Assembly (NCBI RefSeq): GCF_025145645.1
Contig: NZ_CP102252.1
Coordinates: forward strand, 3,844,001 to 3,908,000
Length of the DNA stretch: 64,000 bases
Direction: 5' to 3'
From: Alistipes senegalensis JC50
GTDB taxonomy: Bacteria; Bacteroidota; Bacteroidia; Bacteroidales; Rikenellaceae
Shown here: piece after piece, positions 26,390-34,163 of the stretch
Layout of the letters: each line of letters opens with the position of its first letter
Numbering within the stretch: the first letter of the stretch is position 1
Translations under genes and position numbers: made by a program
Notes under the pieces: generated by a model
Told to the model about the DNA's origin: nothing
The model's database searches: none
Seen by the model: only the letters and a program-made list of their open reading frames with translations

Positions 26390-26655
26390 AAAATAAGGGC
26401 AACAACCCCGAAAAGGAGTTAGGGCTATGCGTTTTTCCGAAAATGTTTCCTAAATTTGTGGAACATACGAACTACGGAAGCGTAAGTTTATTCTCGATGT
26501 TGAATCTGGTAAATTTAATTGCGATGAGAATAAGCAGACCTAATCTCCCGCCATATCCATACGGATACGGGCGTGGGGTTGTTGCTTATTTTATCGCAGG
26601 GCTTACCAGAGCCTAACATCATAAATAAGCGTACAACCCTGCGCTTTCTTTTTTA
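26390..26655 (+). ncRNA. Switch-like structured leader of the sirtuin gene (candidate)
   Basis: A long-range stem pairs 26390-26409 with 26575-26592 (18 bp with a 2-nt bulge; core caacaacccc / ggggttgttg). A competing stem pairs 26521-26536 with 26583-26597 (gcgat...aataagca / tgcttatt...atcgc) and uses the same right arm, so the two exclude each other. A terminator-like stem gcaggg / ccctgc (26596-26642) followed by ctttctttttt comes next. The sirtuin starts at 26694. Alternative pairings before a terminator suggest an attenuator or riboswitch; no known class is recognised. Confidence 0.5.
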
Positions 26656-26680
26656 ACTAATCACATCTGGGGTTGGAGGT
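26634..26680 (+). repeat. Leader repeat before the sirtuin gene
   Basis: caaccctgcgctttctttttt...ggggttgga. The same arrangement recurs at 27485-27534 before the next gene. CAACCC and GGGTTG can pair. Confidence 0.6.
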
Positions 26681-26693
26681 GTGCACTTAAGAT

Positions 26694-27419
26694 ATGGCGA
26701 ACAAGTCTGCAAAGCAAAAATTAGTGGTCTTGACAGGAGCAGGCATTAGTGCCGAAAGTGGTTTAGCTACATTTAGAGATACCAACGGATTGTGGAAACA
26801 ATATGATGCAAAAAAGTTAGCGTCTTTGGATGGATTCAAAGAAAATCCGCAGGCCGTTTTGGATTTTTATAATTATCGCAGAAACGAACTATTAAACGTG
26901 AAACCCAATTATGCTCATTTACTTTTAGCAGAGTTGGAAAAATACTATAAAGTTACAATCATTACTCAAAATGTGGATAATTTGCATGAACGCGCAGGAA
27001 GCACGCATATTATTCATCTGCACGGGGAACTTACCAAAGTAACTTCATCCAAAGACAAACTAAATCCACGTTATATAAAAGACTATCCTTTAAATATTCC
27101 TATCCGAATAGGAGACAAGGCAGGCGATGATTCACAATTAAGACCGTTCATAGTCTGGTTTGGCGAATCTGTCTATGCTATGGAAGTTGCGATTGATTGG
27201 ATAATGGAAGCGGACATATTTGTTGTCATTGGTACATCTCTGACAGTATATCCTGCGGCCAATTTGGTTGAATATGTTCGTTCGGAAGCCATCAAATTCA
27301 TTATCGACCCAACTGATTTATCAGATAAACTGCCTAATGGATTTTCGCATATACAAGATTATGCGGCCTCTGGTGTAAAAAGACTTGTAAATGAATTGGT
27401 TTTAAATAGAAAACTCTAA
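26694..27419 (+). CDS. Sirtuin (SIR2 family) without zinc-binding cysteines
   Basis: 241 aa. NAD-binding GAGISAESGLATFRD (15-29), ITQNVDNLHERAG (about 88-100) with the conserved Gln, Asn and Asp, catalytic His in HLHGEL (about 107), and VVIGTSLTVYPAANLV. Family members usually have four Cys after the catalytic His; here that region (TKVTSSKDKLNPRYIKDYPL) has none. Class M sirtuins and some phage-defence SIR2 proteins differ from CobB in similar ways. It may be an ADP-ribosyltransferase, deacylase or NADase. An ADP-ribosylglycohydrolase lies 3.4 kb downstream in the same element, which makes ADP-ribose metabolism a reasonable theme. Preceded by a structured leader. Confidence 0.9.
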   Translation: MANKSAKQKLVVLTGAGISAESGLATFRDTNGLWKQYDAKKLASLDGFKENPQAVLDFYNYRRNELLNVKPNYAHLLLAELEKYYKVTIITQNVDNLHERAGSTHIIHLHGELTKVTSSKDKLNPRYIKDYPLNIPIRIGDKAGDDSQLRPFIVWFGESVYAMEVAIDWIMEADIFVVIGTSLTVYPAANLVEYVRSEAIKFIIDPTDLSDKLPNGFSHIQDYAASGVKRLVNELVLNRKL

Positions 27420-27484
27420 AATACAATTTTTCTATATTTACAAATAATATCATTTTCTCTGAATGTCTTACTAACATAAGTTTT

Positions 27485-27534
27485 CAACCCTGCGCTTTCT
27501 TTTTACTATTAACCTGCCATTTGAGGGTTGGAAT
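27485..27534 (+). repeat. Second copy of the leader repeat
   Basis: caaccctgcgctttcttttt...gagggttgga, 21 nt before the start at 27556. Together with 26634-26680 it brackets the sirtuin gene. Confidence 0.6.
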
Positions 27535-27555
27535 GGCAAAAAAAAATTCATACTA

Positions 27556-28260
27556 ATGCCTGTTCCACGTTGGTCTTTAATCAAAATTGCGAATGTAGAT
27601 TTGTCTATTCTACAGGATTATTTGTCGTCTAATTATGTGCCTCTTGTTGCCCGCACTCCTGATTATAATGAATCGAGAGGAGTGTTTAAATATATTCAAG
27701 ACTATATGCACAATGATTTTATGATTCAAGCAGAAAACTATTATTTTATTAATATGCTTGAGAATGACCCACATATCCTTTCTGATTTTGAAAGCTATTA
27801 TTATATAAACGATTTCCAAGATATAAAAAACACCTATCAGAATTTTTCCAGAGGGTCAAAAATGGGATTGCATTCTGCAATGCAGGCATTGTGTGCAAAT
27901 TATGCAGAATATCAAGACTTACACGGTACTATTCTGGTTTCTGACATGACAATGAGGAATTTTTTAATATGTGCGACAAGTGGCACATATCAACCTATTG
28001 GATTGACAGATAAAACCAAGCACCTGATTGAATACCTCAAAACTAAAGGGTTGAATGAACATATCATTGGCCATTGCTTAGGTAAAAAGTACACAGAGTA
28101 TATTGATTGGAAATGGCAAAGGGTAACCTTCCAACTAACGGATTATCCCAATTACATTTCGGATGATTTAGAAAGACAATCTTATATTGCATTAGGTGGT
28201 AATCCAGAGAATTACCACGAGGGTTGCCTTGATAATTACATGGATTCAATCGGTTTATAA
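27556..28260 (+). CDS. Unknown protein of element 1
   Basis: 234 aa, AT-rich, no signal or membrane segment. It is rich in Tyr and Asn (DSYYFI-type patches such as ENYYFINML) and ends with a domain containing WKWQRVTFQLTDYPNY. It shares its leader repeat with the sirtuin and is probably regulated with it. No family recognised. Confidence 0.7.
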   Translation: MPVPRWSLIKIANVDLSILQDYLSSNYVPLVARTPDYNESRGVFKYIQDYMHNDFMIQAENYYFINMLENDPHILSDFESYYYINDFQDIKNTYQNFSRGSKMGLHSAMQALCANYAEYQDLHGTILVSDMTMRNFLICATSGTYQPIGLTDKTKHLIEYLKTKGLNEHIIGHCLGKKYTEYIDWKWQRVTFQLTDYPNYISDDLERQSYIALGGNPENYHEGCLDNYMDSIGL

Positions 28261-28281
28261 TCATTTTAAAAGAGAAAGAAT

Positions 28282-28887
28282 ATGTTTTGTCGAAATTGTG
28301 GTGCAGAAATGGCCGACAATGCAAGAATTTGCATGAAATGCGGTGTTATGGCTGGAGACGGGGATAAGTTTTGCTCGAATTGTGGTGCAGAACCAGACCC
28401 CAAAGCAGTCATTTGTGTCAAGTGCGGATATGAACTAAAACCATTTTCATTATCGATTCAAGAAAGGCCAGAACGGCCAGCAATACCCCCTAAAGGTTAT
28501 GATTTTGGCAGTGCTATTCGGGCTGGATTTAATAATTATGCAATATTTCAAGGCAGATCAACCCGTACAGAATTTTGGTACTGGACTTTATTTATTTTGA
28601 TTGTAAATGGCTTGTTGCTTTGTGGACTTATCTCAGGAATCAGCATTGCGGATGAAACGCAAATTGGAATTTTTGGAGTAACCTATTATATCTTCAATTT
28701 AGGAACGTTGTTACCCTCCTTGGCTGTAACAATCCGCCGATTACATGATATAGGAAAAAGCGGATGGAATTTTCTGGTTGGTTTAATTCCAATTATAGGC
28801 ACATTTATTTTAATAATATGGCTTTGCATGCCCAGCGATTACTATACGATATACAGGGATGTAACATTGAAAAACAGATTTCATTAA
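28282..28887 (+). CDS. Zinc-ribbon plus DUF805 membrane protein
   Basis: 201 aa. Two zinc ribbons at the N terminus (CRNCGAEM...CMKCG and CSNCGAEP...CVKCGYEL, residues 3-50), then a DUF805 domain with about four membrane helices (TRTEFWYWTLFILIVNGLLL; TIRRLHDIGKSGWNFLVGL). DUF805 proteins are inner-membrane proteins of unknown role. Its stop is followed directly by the next start at 28888. Confidence 0.85.
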   Translation: MFCRNCGAEMADNARICMKCGVMAGDGDKFCSNCGAEPDPKAVICVKCGYELKPFSLSIQERPERPAIPPKGYDFGSAIRAGFNNYAIFQGRSTRTEFWYWTLFILIVNGLLLCGLISGISIADETQIGIFGVTYYIFNLGTLLPSLAVTIRRLHDIGKSGWNFLVGLIPIIGTFILIIWLCMPSDYYTIYRDVTLKNRFH

Positions 28888-29085
28888 ATGATAGAGGCTT
28901 ATATAATTTCACTTGTTACTTGCATTTTAGGCTCTTTGATAGCTTACGGAGTGAGTGGTGAAAAATCCTATTTCAGTTTTGTGGACGGGAGCGAATTGGC
29001 TATTATGTTTCTTCCGTTTCTGAATACAATACTTGCAATGTTCTTTATTTTTAGAATTATTGTTTTAATAACAACGGGGAAATAA
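28888..29085 (+). CDS. Small membrane protein, unknown
   Basis: 65 aa with two hydrophobic helices (AYIISLVTCILGSLIAYGV; IMFLPFLNTILAMFFIFRII). It abuts the DUF805 gene with no gap, so it is probably co-translated and may be its partner. Confidence 0.6.
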   Translation: MIEAYIISLVTCILGSLIAYGVSGEKSYFSFVDGSELAIMFLPFLNTILAMFFIFRIIVLITTGK

Positions 29086-29176
29086 AAGCTTAAATATTAC
29101 CGATTATGAAATTTTCTGAACATGATGTAGATAAATGCAAAAGCATCCGTTTACCTTTAATTGAGATATTAGCAAT

Positions 29177-29593
29177 ATGGAAAAAATATCACTTTTAATC
29201 TTTGCTCTCTTATGTGTTTCTTGTGTTAGTAAACAAGAATATCAAAGATTGGAACAAGAAAATATTAGGTTTAAAAATGAGATAATACTACTTCAAAAAC
29301 AAGTAAAAGATTTTCAACAGCAAGTAAAACAAAAAGAATGGCAATTCATAAGAGATGAAATCTTATATACAGTAGATGCAGATGGGCATGTTGAAGATTC
29401 GAAATCAGGCGCACTTTACGTTAAAATGCTTAATGCAAATGCATTTTATGAAATGCGATTAGCAGGAACAATCGGGACGATAATTAGAATCCCTATATAT
29501 GAGAATCCAGAATACTCACAATATGCAGATAAAGAATGCAATAGGCGATTCAAATATAAATCCAAGACTGGCTATTATTTGAATATAAACTAA
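29177..29593 (+). CDS. Coiled-coil lipoprotein
   Basis: 138 aa. Lipoprotein signal MEKISLLIFALLCVSC (Cys 16), a coiled coil (RLEQENIRFKNEIILLQKQV, about 24-60), then a small C-terminal domain ending TGYYLNIN. It begins 91 nt after the previous gene, and hairpin copy 4 begins 5 nt after its stop. Function unknown. Confidence 0.7.
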   Translation: MEKISLLIFALLCVSCVSKQEYQRLEQENIRFKNEIILLQKQVKDFQQQVKQKEWQFIRDEILYTVDADGHVEDSKSGALYVKMLNANAFYEMRLAGTIGTIIRIPIYENPEYSQYADKECNRRFKYKSKTGYYLNIN

Positions 29594-29597
29594 TTTA

Positions 29598-29649
29598 GGA
29601 CCGACTTTGTCAGAGGGTCTTAATATAGACCTTTTGGAAAAGTTGGTCC
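29598..29649 (+). repeat. 52-bp hairpin element, copy 4 of 6
   Basis: ggaccgacttt ... aaagttggtcc, inner agagggtct / agaccttttgg with slightly weaker pairing. It lies between the lipoprotein stop (29593) and the next start (29663). Confidence 0.85.
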
Positions 29650-29662
29650 GCCATTCCATTAT

Positions 29663-30148
29663 ATGAAAAAATACATACTCACCATACTCGCCTTGCTGAT
29701 TGCAGGGTGTGGCATATATCTTTGGGCTAATTCCATATCGAAAAAAGAGCGGTTGGAATTGCTTAATGGAGAATACGAATTAGTCGATTGGCAGATTCGC
29801 CCGAAATCTGCTATTCATGCGGATTCTCTTACGGTGCATGATGTTCCCCAGCGTGGCGAACGCTTAACCCTACAAACGAACGATAACGGAGATTTCCGCT
29901 TAACGGCTAAATCATCATTACCAGTCCTGCAACAGTTAGCTGATTTGGAATGGCAACTACACTATGTTCGACGCACGTGGTTTGCATGGCGGCATCGTGT
30001 CATGGGGCTATATCATGCGGGCGAACATTCGGCAGATGTTTACTGGCATCGGGCACTTATCAATCAAAAGGATGTAGGCATTGCTTTACAACTACCTGAC
30101 CCGACAAATGAAAAGATTAGCTGGTTTCTGATTTTACAGAAAAAATAA
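29663..30148 (+). CDS. Lipoprotein, unknown
   Basis: 161 aa. Signal MKKYILTILALLIAGC with lipobox Cys 16. The mature part has strands such as RLELLNGEYELVDWQIRPKS and aromatic pairs (YVRRTWFAWRHRVMGLYH). It lies between hairpin copies 4 and 5, starting 14 nt after one and ending 5 nt before the other, like a cassette. A truncated relative of its signal peptide occurs at 32120. Confidence 0.7.
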   Translation: MKKYILTILALLIAGCGIYLWANSISKKERLELLNGEYELVDWQIRPKSAIHADSLTVHDVPQRGERLTLQTNDNGDFRLTAKSSLPVLQQLADLEWQLHYVRRTWFAWRHRVMGLYHAGEHSADVYWHRALINQKDVGIALQLPDPTNEKISWFLILQKK

Positions 30149-30152
30149 TTTA

Positions 30153-30204
30153 GGACCGACTTTGTCAAGGGGTCTTAATATAGACCTTTTGAAAAAGTTG
30201 GTCA
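30153..30204 (+). repeat. 52-bp hairpin element, copy 5 of 6
   Basis: ggaccgacttt / aaagttggtca (last base mismatched), inner aaggggtct / agacctttt. It begins 5 nt after the stop at 30148. Confidence 0.85.
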
Positions 30205-30275
30205 GACTATCCACGCGATAATAATTGCGTCACAGAAAATGAAGAACTGCATACTGATACTTACATTATAATATT

Positions 30276-30698
30276 ATGTGGCTATATACTAAAAGGCAAT
30301 ATAAATCTGCCATTAAAGACAAAGACAAGGAAATGGAAGAAATACTTGATACATTTAGAGATGAAATTATCAAAGATCTGAAATCTCTTGTTAGGTCTGA
30401 AGACTATAATGAAAAGTATAAATTACTCTTAAGGCACAAAGGATACTACGAAGCCATAAAGAATGATTTAAATACACAAAGGAAGAGTCTTAATGACATT
30501 TTTAAAAAATATGATTTGTGTTTTCAGTATCAGGGTTTTTGGGGGTTGCTTGATAAAATTGTATATAAAAACAACCAACTGGAGTGTTGGGTAGACTACT
30601 ATCATTCATTTCCTCCTGATTATGGCTGTTTCTCTTTGGATGAAATCCCTACAAGAGTACTATATAAAGCTCTAAGAATATTCAAAGGGATATTATAA
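30276..30698 (+). CDS. Unknown protein of element 1
   Basis: 140 aa, AT-rich, strongly charged (KRQYKSAIKDKDKEMEEI...). A helical N-terminal two thirds is followed by an aromatic segment (YQGFWGLLDKIVYKNNQLEC). No signal peptide. No family recognised. Confidence 0.65.
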   Translation: MWLYTKRQYKSAIKDKDKEMEEILDTFRDEIIKDLKSLVRSEDYNEKYKLLLRHKGYYEAIKNDLNTQRKSLNDIFKKYDLCFQYQGFWGLLDKIVYKNNQLECWVDYYHSFPPDYGCFSLDEIPTRVLYKALRIFKGIL

Positions 30699-30789
30699 TC
30701 CGCAAGTAAATAGGCTATTTATTCGAGTGACATAATCTTCAAGGGCTATATAAACAGAATATTTCATAATTGCGTCACCTATCCTTTAA

Positions 30790-32115
30790 ATGAATTACTC
30801 CACGTTGCAAAAGGGGATTAGAGAAACTTATAATGAAGCTATGGAGCGAGATAAGACAATAAACATAGACAAAGAGAAAATAACGGCACTTCGATCATGG
30901 CTTGAAAAATACCCCGAAGATGCGGATGCTTATATGGCACTTGCGAAAATATACCAGAGACAAGGAAAGTACGCCAGCGCTTCTATTGAGATTTGCAACG
31001 CTTTTAAATATCATACAGAGGATAATCTTTTTCCAAAATCAGCTCTTTACCGATTTCGAGCGGTCGAGTTGGGTGGAGGTTATGGAGGGAACGAAGAGGA
31101 TTATAATATTGCCTACCAGTTAGCAGTTAAAGAAGTAACTGATATTCTCCACAAACGTGCTCGGATGAAACGCTCTTTGAGGTGGCTCTACGGCAGAAAA
31201 TCCGATGATGAAACTTTAGATCGCTTTGATGCTTATTGTCAGGATTACCGTTTGATATTAAAGCATGATGAAACGGATGAACAAGCAATGATTAGTTTAT
31301 TAAGTGAACTCATAAGAAAAAGAAAAACCAGAATCTACAAAGGCGGCCTTCTTGGGGCAATAATAGGCGATATTGTCGGTTCTCGGTTTGAGTGGAATAA
31401 TCATAAATCGACAATCTTCAACCTGTTTACGCCGTCCAATAAATTTACAGACGATACGGTAATGACTATTGCTATTGCTGATTGGTTATTACATGGAGAA
31501 TCATTAGTCGATGCAATGAAAGATTGGGCCGCAAAATATCCGAATCGTGGTTATGGGAGCAAGTTTTGGCAATGGCTGTTTATATGGAGAAATAAAGAGC
31601 CTTACAATAGCTATGGCAACGGTAGCGCAATGAGGGTCAGTCCTTGTGGATATTTTGCACAAACACTCGATGAAGCGTTGGATTTAGCAAAGCAATCGGC
31701 AGAATTGACACACAATCATCCCGAAGGAATCAAAGGAGCGCAAGCTATCGCCGCATCTGTTTTTTTGGCACGTCAACAAATAGCCAAAACGGAAATACGC
31801 GATTATATCGAATCTACTTTCGATTATAACCTACATCGAACCTGCAATGAAATACGACCGATTTATGAGTTTAACATGACGTGTCAAGGTTCATGTCCCG
31901 AAGCGATAATCGCCTTTTTGGAAAGTTCGGATTACGAATCGGCAATTCGTCTGGCAGTTTCTTTAGGAGGGGATAGTGATACCATTGCTTGCATGACAGG
32001 CGGCATCGCGGCGGCATACTATGGCATCCCTGATGAGATTGTTTATAATGCCAAAGAATATCTACCCGATGATATATTAACGATTATACTTGAGTTTGAT
32101 AATCACATTCGATGA
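30790..32115 (+). CDS. ADP-ribosylglycohydrolase with an N-terminal TPR-like region
   Basis: 441 aa. Residues 1-180 are helical with TPR-like repeats (LEKYPEDADAYMALAKIYQR). The C-terminal domain is a DraG-type hydrolase: GGLLGAIIGDIVGSRFEW (about 184-201), metal ligands in FTDDTVM (about 218-224), GNGSAMRVSP (about 277), LTHNHPEG, and the second metal site SLGGDSDTIACMTGGIAAAYYG (about 392 on). These enzymes remove ADP-ribose from proteins or nucleic acids using two metal ions. With the sirtuin upstream it may reverse a modification made by the same element (inference). Confidence 0.93.
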   Translation: MNYSTLQKGIRETYNEAMERDKTINIDKEKITALRSWLEKYPEDADAYMALAKIYQRQGKYASASIEICNAFKYHTEDNLFPKSALYRFRAVELGGGYGGNEEDYNIAYQLAVKEVTDILHKRARMKRSLRWLYGRKSDDETLDRFDAYCQDYRLILKHDETDEQAMISLLSELIRKRKTRIYKGGLLGAIIGDIVGSRFEWNNHKSTIFNLFTPSNKFTDDTVMTIAIADWLLHGESLVDAMKDWAAKYPNRGYGSKFWQWLFIWRNKEPYNSYGNGSAMRVSPCGYFAQTLDEALDLAKQSAELTHNHPEGIKGAQAIAASVFLARQQIAKTEIRDYIESTFDYNLHRTCNEIRPIYEFNMTCQGSCPEAIIAFLESSDYESAIRLAVSLGGDSDTIACMTGGIAAAYYGIPDEIVYNAKEYLPDDILTIILEFDNHIR

Positions 32116-32119
32116 TACG

Positions 32120-32167
32120 ATGAAAACCTATCTACTCCCCATATTTGCCTTACTGATTGTTGGGTGA
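32120..32167 (+). pseudogene. Remnant of a lipoprotein gene (signal peptide only)
   Basis: MKTYLLPIFALLIVG then TGA, 15 codons, close to the signal of the 29663 lipoprotein (MKKYILTILALLIAGC). It stops 8 nt before hairpin copy 6. It looks like what is left after deletion of a cassette between hairpin elements. Confidence 0.5.
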
Positions 32168-32174
32168 AGAAAAA

Positions 32175-32226
32175 GGACCGACTTTGACAAGGGGGCTTAT
32201 AATAGACCCTTTGAAAAAGTTGGTCC
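32175..32226 (+). repeat. 52-bp hairpin element, copy 6 of 6
   Basis: ggaccgacttt / aaagttggtcc, inner caagggggct / agaccctttg. Last copy before the right end of element 1. Confidence 0.85.
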
Positions 32227-32583
32227 GATTTTATCAAACAATGAATGAGATAGAATTAAAAATAGATAGCAATTAGTTTGGAGTTAAATTGCGTCGTATC
32301 TTAAAGAATAGGGAAAGAGGGCCGAAAAAATGCGGCGTTTTCCTTTGCTTTCAGTAGACAAACACAAATTCTCGGCTTAACGGTCGGGAATTTTTATTTG
32401 AAAACTATAAATTCACTATGCCAATGAATAACAAGAAAGAACGTGTTACAGAACTTATTTAGCCCATTAAACAATTCTTTAATTAACAATCATTTACAAA
32501 CCAGTAGACAGACGCAAATGTTTAACCATCCGTTTAACCAATGCGAAAAACATGGTAAAACACATTCGAGAAAATCGTCGTAA
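32227..32583. other. Gene-free right end of element 1 (recombinase-arm region)
   Basis: No gene seen. Two 18-bp direct repeats, 32352-32369 and 32502-32519 (cagtagaca[a/g]ac[a/g]caaat), and a segment at about 32520-32565 related to the DNA before the integrase at 16.45 kb. These resemble arm-type binding sites for the element's recombinase. Confidence 0.5.
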
Positions 32584-32688
32584 AAGGAAATAGCTCAGTT
32601 GGTTACCCCTAAACGCGTAGCGTTTTGGGGGCTTGAGAGCGCAACCTTGCCAAGGTTGAGGTCGCGGGTCCGAGTCCCGTTTTCCGCT
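32584..32688 (+). pseudogene. tRNA-Gly-like copy with a 32-bp palindromic insertion
   Basis: It matches tRNA-Gly(GCC) from the third base to the end, except that 32604-32635 interrupts the D arm and the first two acceptor bases are AA instead of GC. The anticodon and T arms are identical to the intact gene. It is the junction between elements 1 and 2 and is not expected to give a working tRNA. Confidence 0.8.
32604..32635 (+). repeat. Palindromic insertion in the tRNA-like copy
   Basis: Contains cccctaaacgc-gta-gcgttttgggg, a near-perfect hairpin with a 3-nt loop, placed exactly within the D arm. Confidence 0.7.
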
Positions 32689-32689
32689 C
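32677..32689 (+). other. Attachment site between elements 1 and 2
   Basis: Second copy of the core ccgttttccgctc, at the 3' end of the tRNA-like copy. Confidence 0.75.
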
Positions 32690-32723
32690 TTGGGGCCTTG
32701 AGAAAGAGGCGGAAATAAAGAGC

Positions 32724-32759
32724 AAAAACCTTATGTATCAATGATATGTAAGGTTTTTT
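32724..32759 (+). terminator. Terminator
   Basis: aaaaacctta / taaggtttttt stem-loop with a T-run, 35 nt after the att core. Confidence 0.7.
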
Positions 32760-32939
32760 CGTTTTCAGGTCGAAGCTGAAAAAAGCAACGGAATGCAGGT
32801 TTTTACGACCTTATCGGTGACCTGTTTCGCTCACACCTAAAATAGGTCACTAATGTAAGTTATTGCATTAATTATCAGCTTTTTGCCCCGCAACAATTCT
32901 ATGCTGTAAACGTATTACTCACAAACCATTTACAGCAGT

Positions 32940-34163
32940 ATGGAAAGAAAGACTTTTAACGTGGTTTTCTTCTGCAAGAAGACCAAAGTAACGAAAAAGG
33001 GTAAGGCTCCGATCTATGTGCGCATCAAGACCTGCGGCACGGCTACGGAGATTTACACGCGATGCCAAATCGAACCGGAGCGTTGGAACCAACGGCTTGA
33101 ACGGTCTCTCTATAAGGACGAGATAGACCAACAGATCAACAGCATCGTCGCCAGCTACCGGGCCAATGTCCTCGCGGCCTATGACCAGTTAATCAAGGAG
33201 GGCAAAGAGGCGACGTGCTTTGCTATCAAACACCGGCTTGAAAACCCCGCGGGCAATGCACGTCTGTTTCTTGCCGAGTTCGGGAAGTATTGCGACAAAC
33301 GGCAGAAAGAGGTCGGAACACGTATCACCCAACTCACGGCGAACAAGTATCACCGCCTGCTTCGCTACCTGAAAGAGTATATGCAGGCGCAGTATAAAAA
33401 GGAAGATATTCCGCTGGACAGGGTGAATTACGAATACCTCGACGGACTGAACACCTTTATCCAGACGGCCCATAACTGCAAGACCAACGGTGCGGTCAAT
33501 CTGTTGTGTTGCCTGAAAAACTTTATGCTGTACGCTATCCGCAACGAGTGGATCGAAAAGAATCCGTTTCAGTACTACAAACTGAAACCCGAACACAACA
33601 AGTCGAAAGACCATCTGACCAAAGCGGAATTGGATGTTTTGATAACCAAACCGATGCCCAACGAGCGGATAGAACGCATCCGGGACGTGTTCGCGTTCTG
33701 CTGTCTGACGGGACTTGCCTTTACGGATGCCGACCACCTGCGCCCGGAACATATCAGCGCGGATGATAGCGGGCAGTTGTGGATTCACAAGCCCCGCGAG
33801 AAAACCGCCGTAATGAGCCGCATCCCTTTGTTGCCGCACCCGGTGAAACTTCTGCGAAAGTACGAACACGACCCGAATTGCAGACAGCGCGGAAAGATGC
33901 TGCCCGTACCGAGCAATTCGAAGATGAACGCCTATCTGAAAGAACTGGCGGGCATCTGCAATATCGACAAGACGCTGACGACGCACGTCGCCCGGCATAC
34001 GTTCGCCTGCCTTGCCGTGGAGTATGGGATGCCGATAGATGTGCTGGCGAAGATTTTAGGCCATACCAATACGAATATGACCCGGCATTACGCGAAATTC
34101 TCGGAGGGCTTGATCGGCCGGGAGATGCAGAAGATCGGCAGTATCTTCGCTAATCCGGCATGA
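32940..34163 (+). CDS. Tyrosine recombinase/integrase of element 2
   Basis: 407 aa. Arm-binding N terminus (TFNVVFFCKKTKVTKKGKAP), SAM-like core-binding domain, then the catalytic domain with CCLTGLAFTDADHL (box I region), LTTHVARHTFACLAVEYG (HxxR) and KILGHTNTNMTRHYAKF (LGH and nucleophile Tyr). It belongs to the same broad family as the 16.5-kb integrase but is clearly different in sequence. It begins 250 nt inside the left att site. Confidence 0.93.
   Translation: MERKTFNVVFFCKKTKVTKKGKAPIYVRIKTCGTATEIYTRCQIEPERWNQRLERSLYKDEIDQQINSIVASYRANVLAAYDQLIKEGKEATCFAIKHRLENPAGNARLFLAEFGKYCDKRQKEVGTRITQLTANKYHRLLRYLKEYMQAQYKKEDIPLDRVNYEYLDGLNTFIQTAHNCKTNGAVNLLCCLKNFMLYAIRNEWIEKNPFQYYKLKPEHNKSKDHLTKAELDVLITKPMPNERIERIRDVFAFCCLTGLAFTDADHLRPEHISADDSGQLWIHKPREKTAVMSRIPLLPHPVKLLRKYEHDPNCRQRGKMLPVPSNSKMNAYLKELAGICNIDKTLTTHVARHTFACLAVEYGMPIDVLAKILGHTNTNMTRHYAKFSEGLIGREMQKIGSIFANPA

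Larger units (their letters stand above)
16329..32689 (+). mobile_element. Integrative element 1 (tRNA-Gly site), about 16.4 kb
   Basis: It runs from the 3' end of tRNA-Gly to a second tRNA-Gly-like copy. A tyrosine recombinase lies just inside the left end. Both ends share recombinase-arm-like sequences: tttaaccatgttttac near 16447 and the related gtttaacc...acatggtaaaac near 32530, and gtctgtctgc near 16485 against cagacagac-like sequence near 32507. No relaxase or conjugation gene is recognisable, so it may depend on a helper or be decayed. Cargo includes defence and ADP-ribose-related genes. Confidence 0.75.

Noticed and set aside
26390..26655. Retron-type msr/msd RNA
   Set aside because: The flanking inverted repeat is similar in style, but no reverse transcriptase gene is nearby.
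20840..32226. Integron attC sites as an explanation of the 52-bp hairpins
   Set aside because: The outer arms end gttggtcc, which does not fit the GTTRRRY core, and no integron integrase is recognised in this window. The positional resemblance to cassettes is kept only as an analogy.
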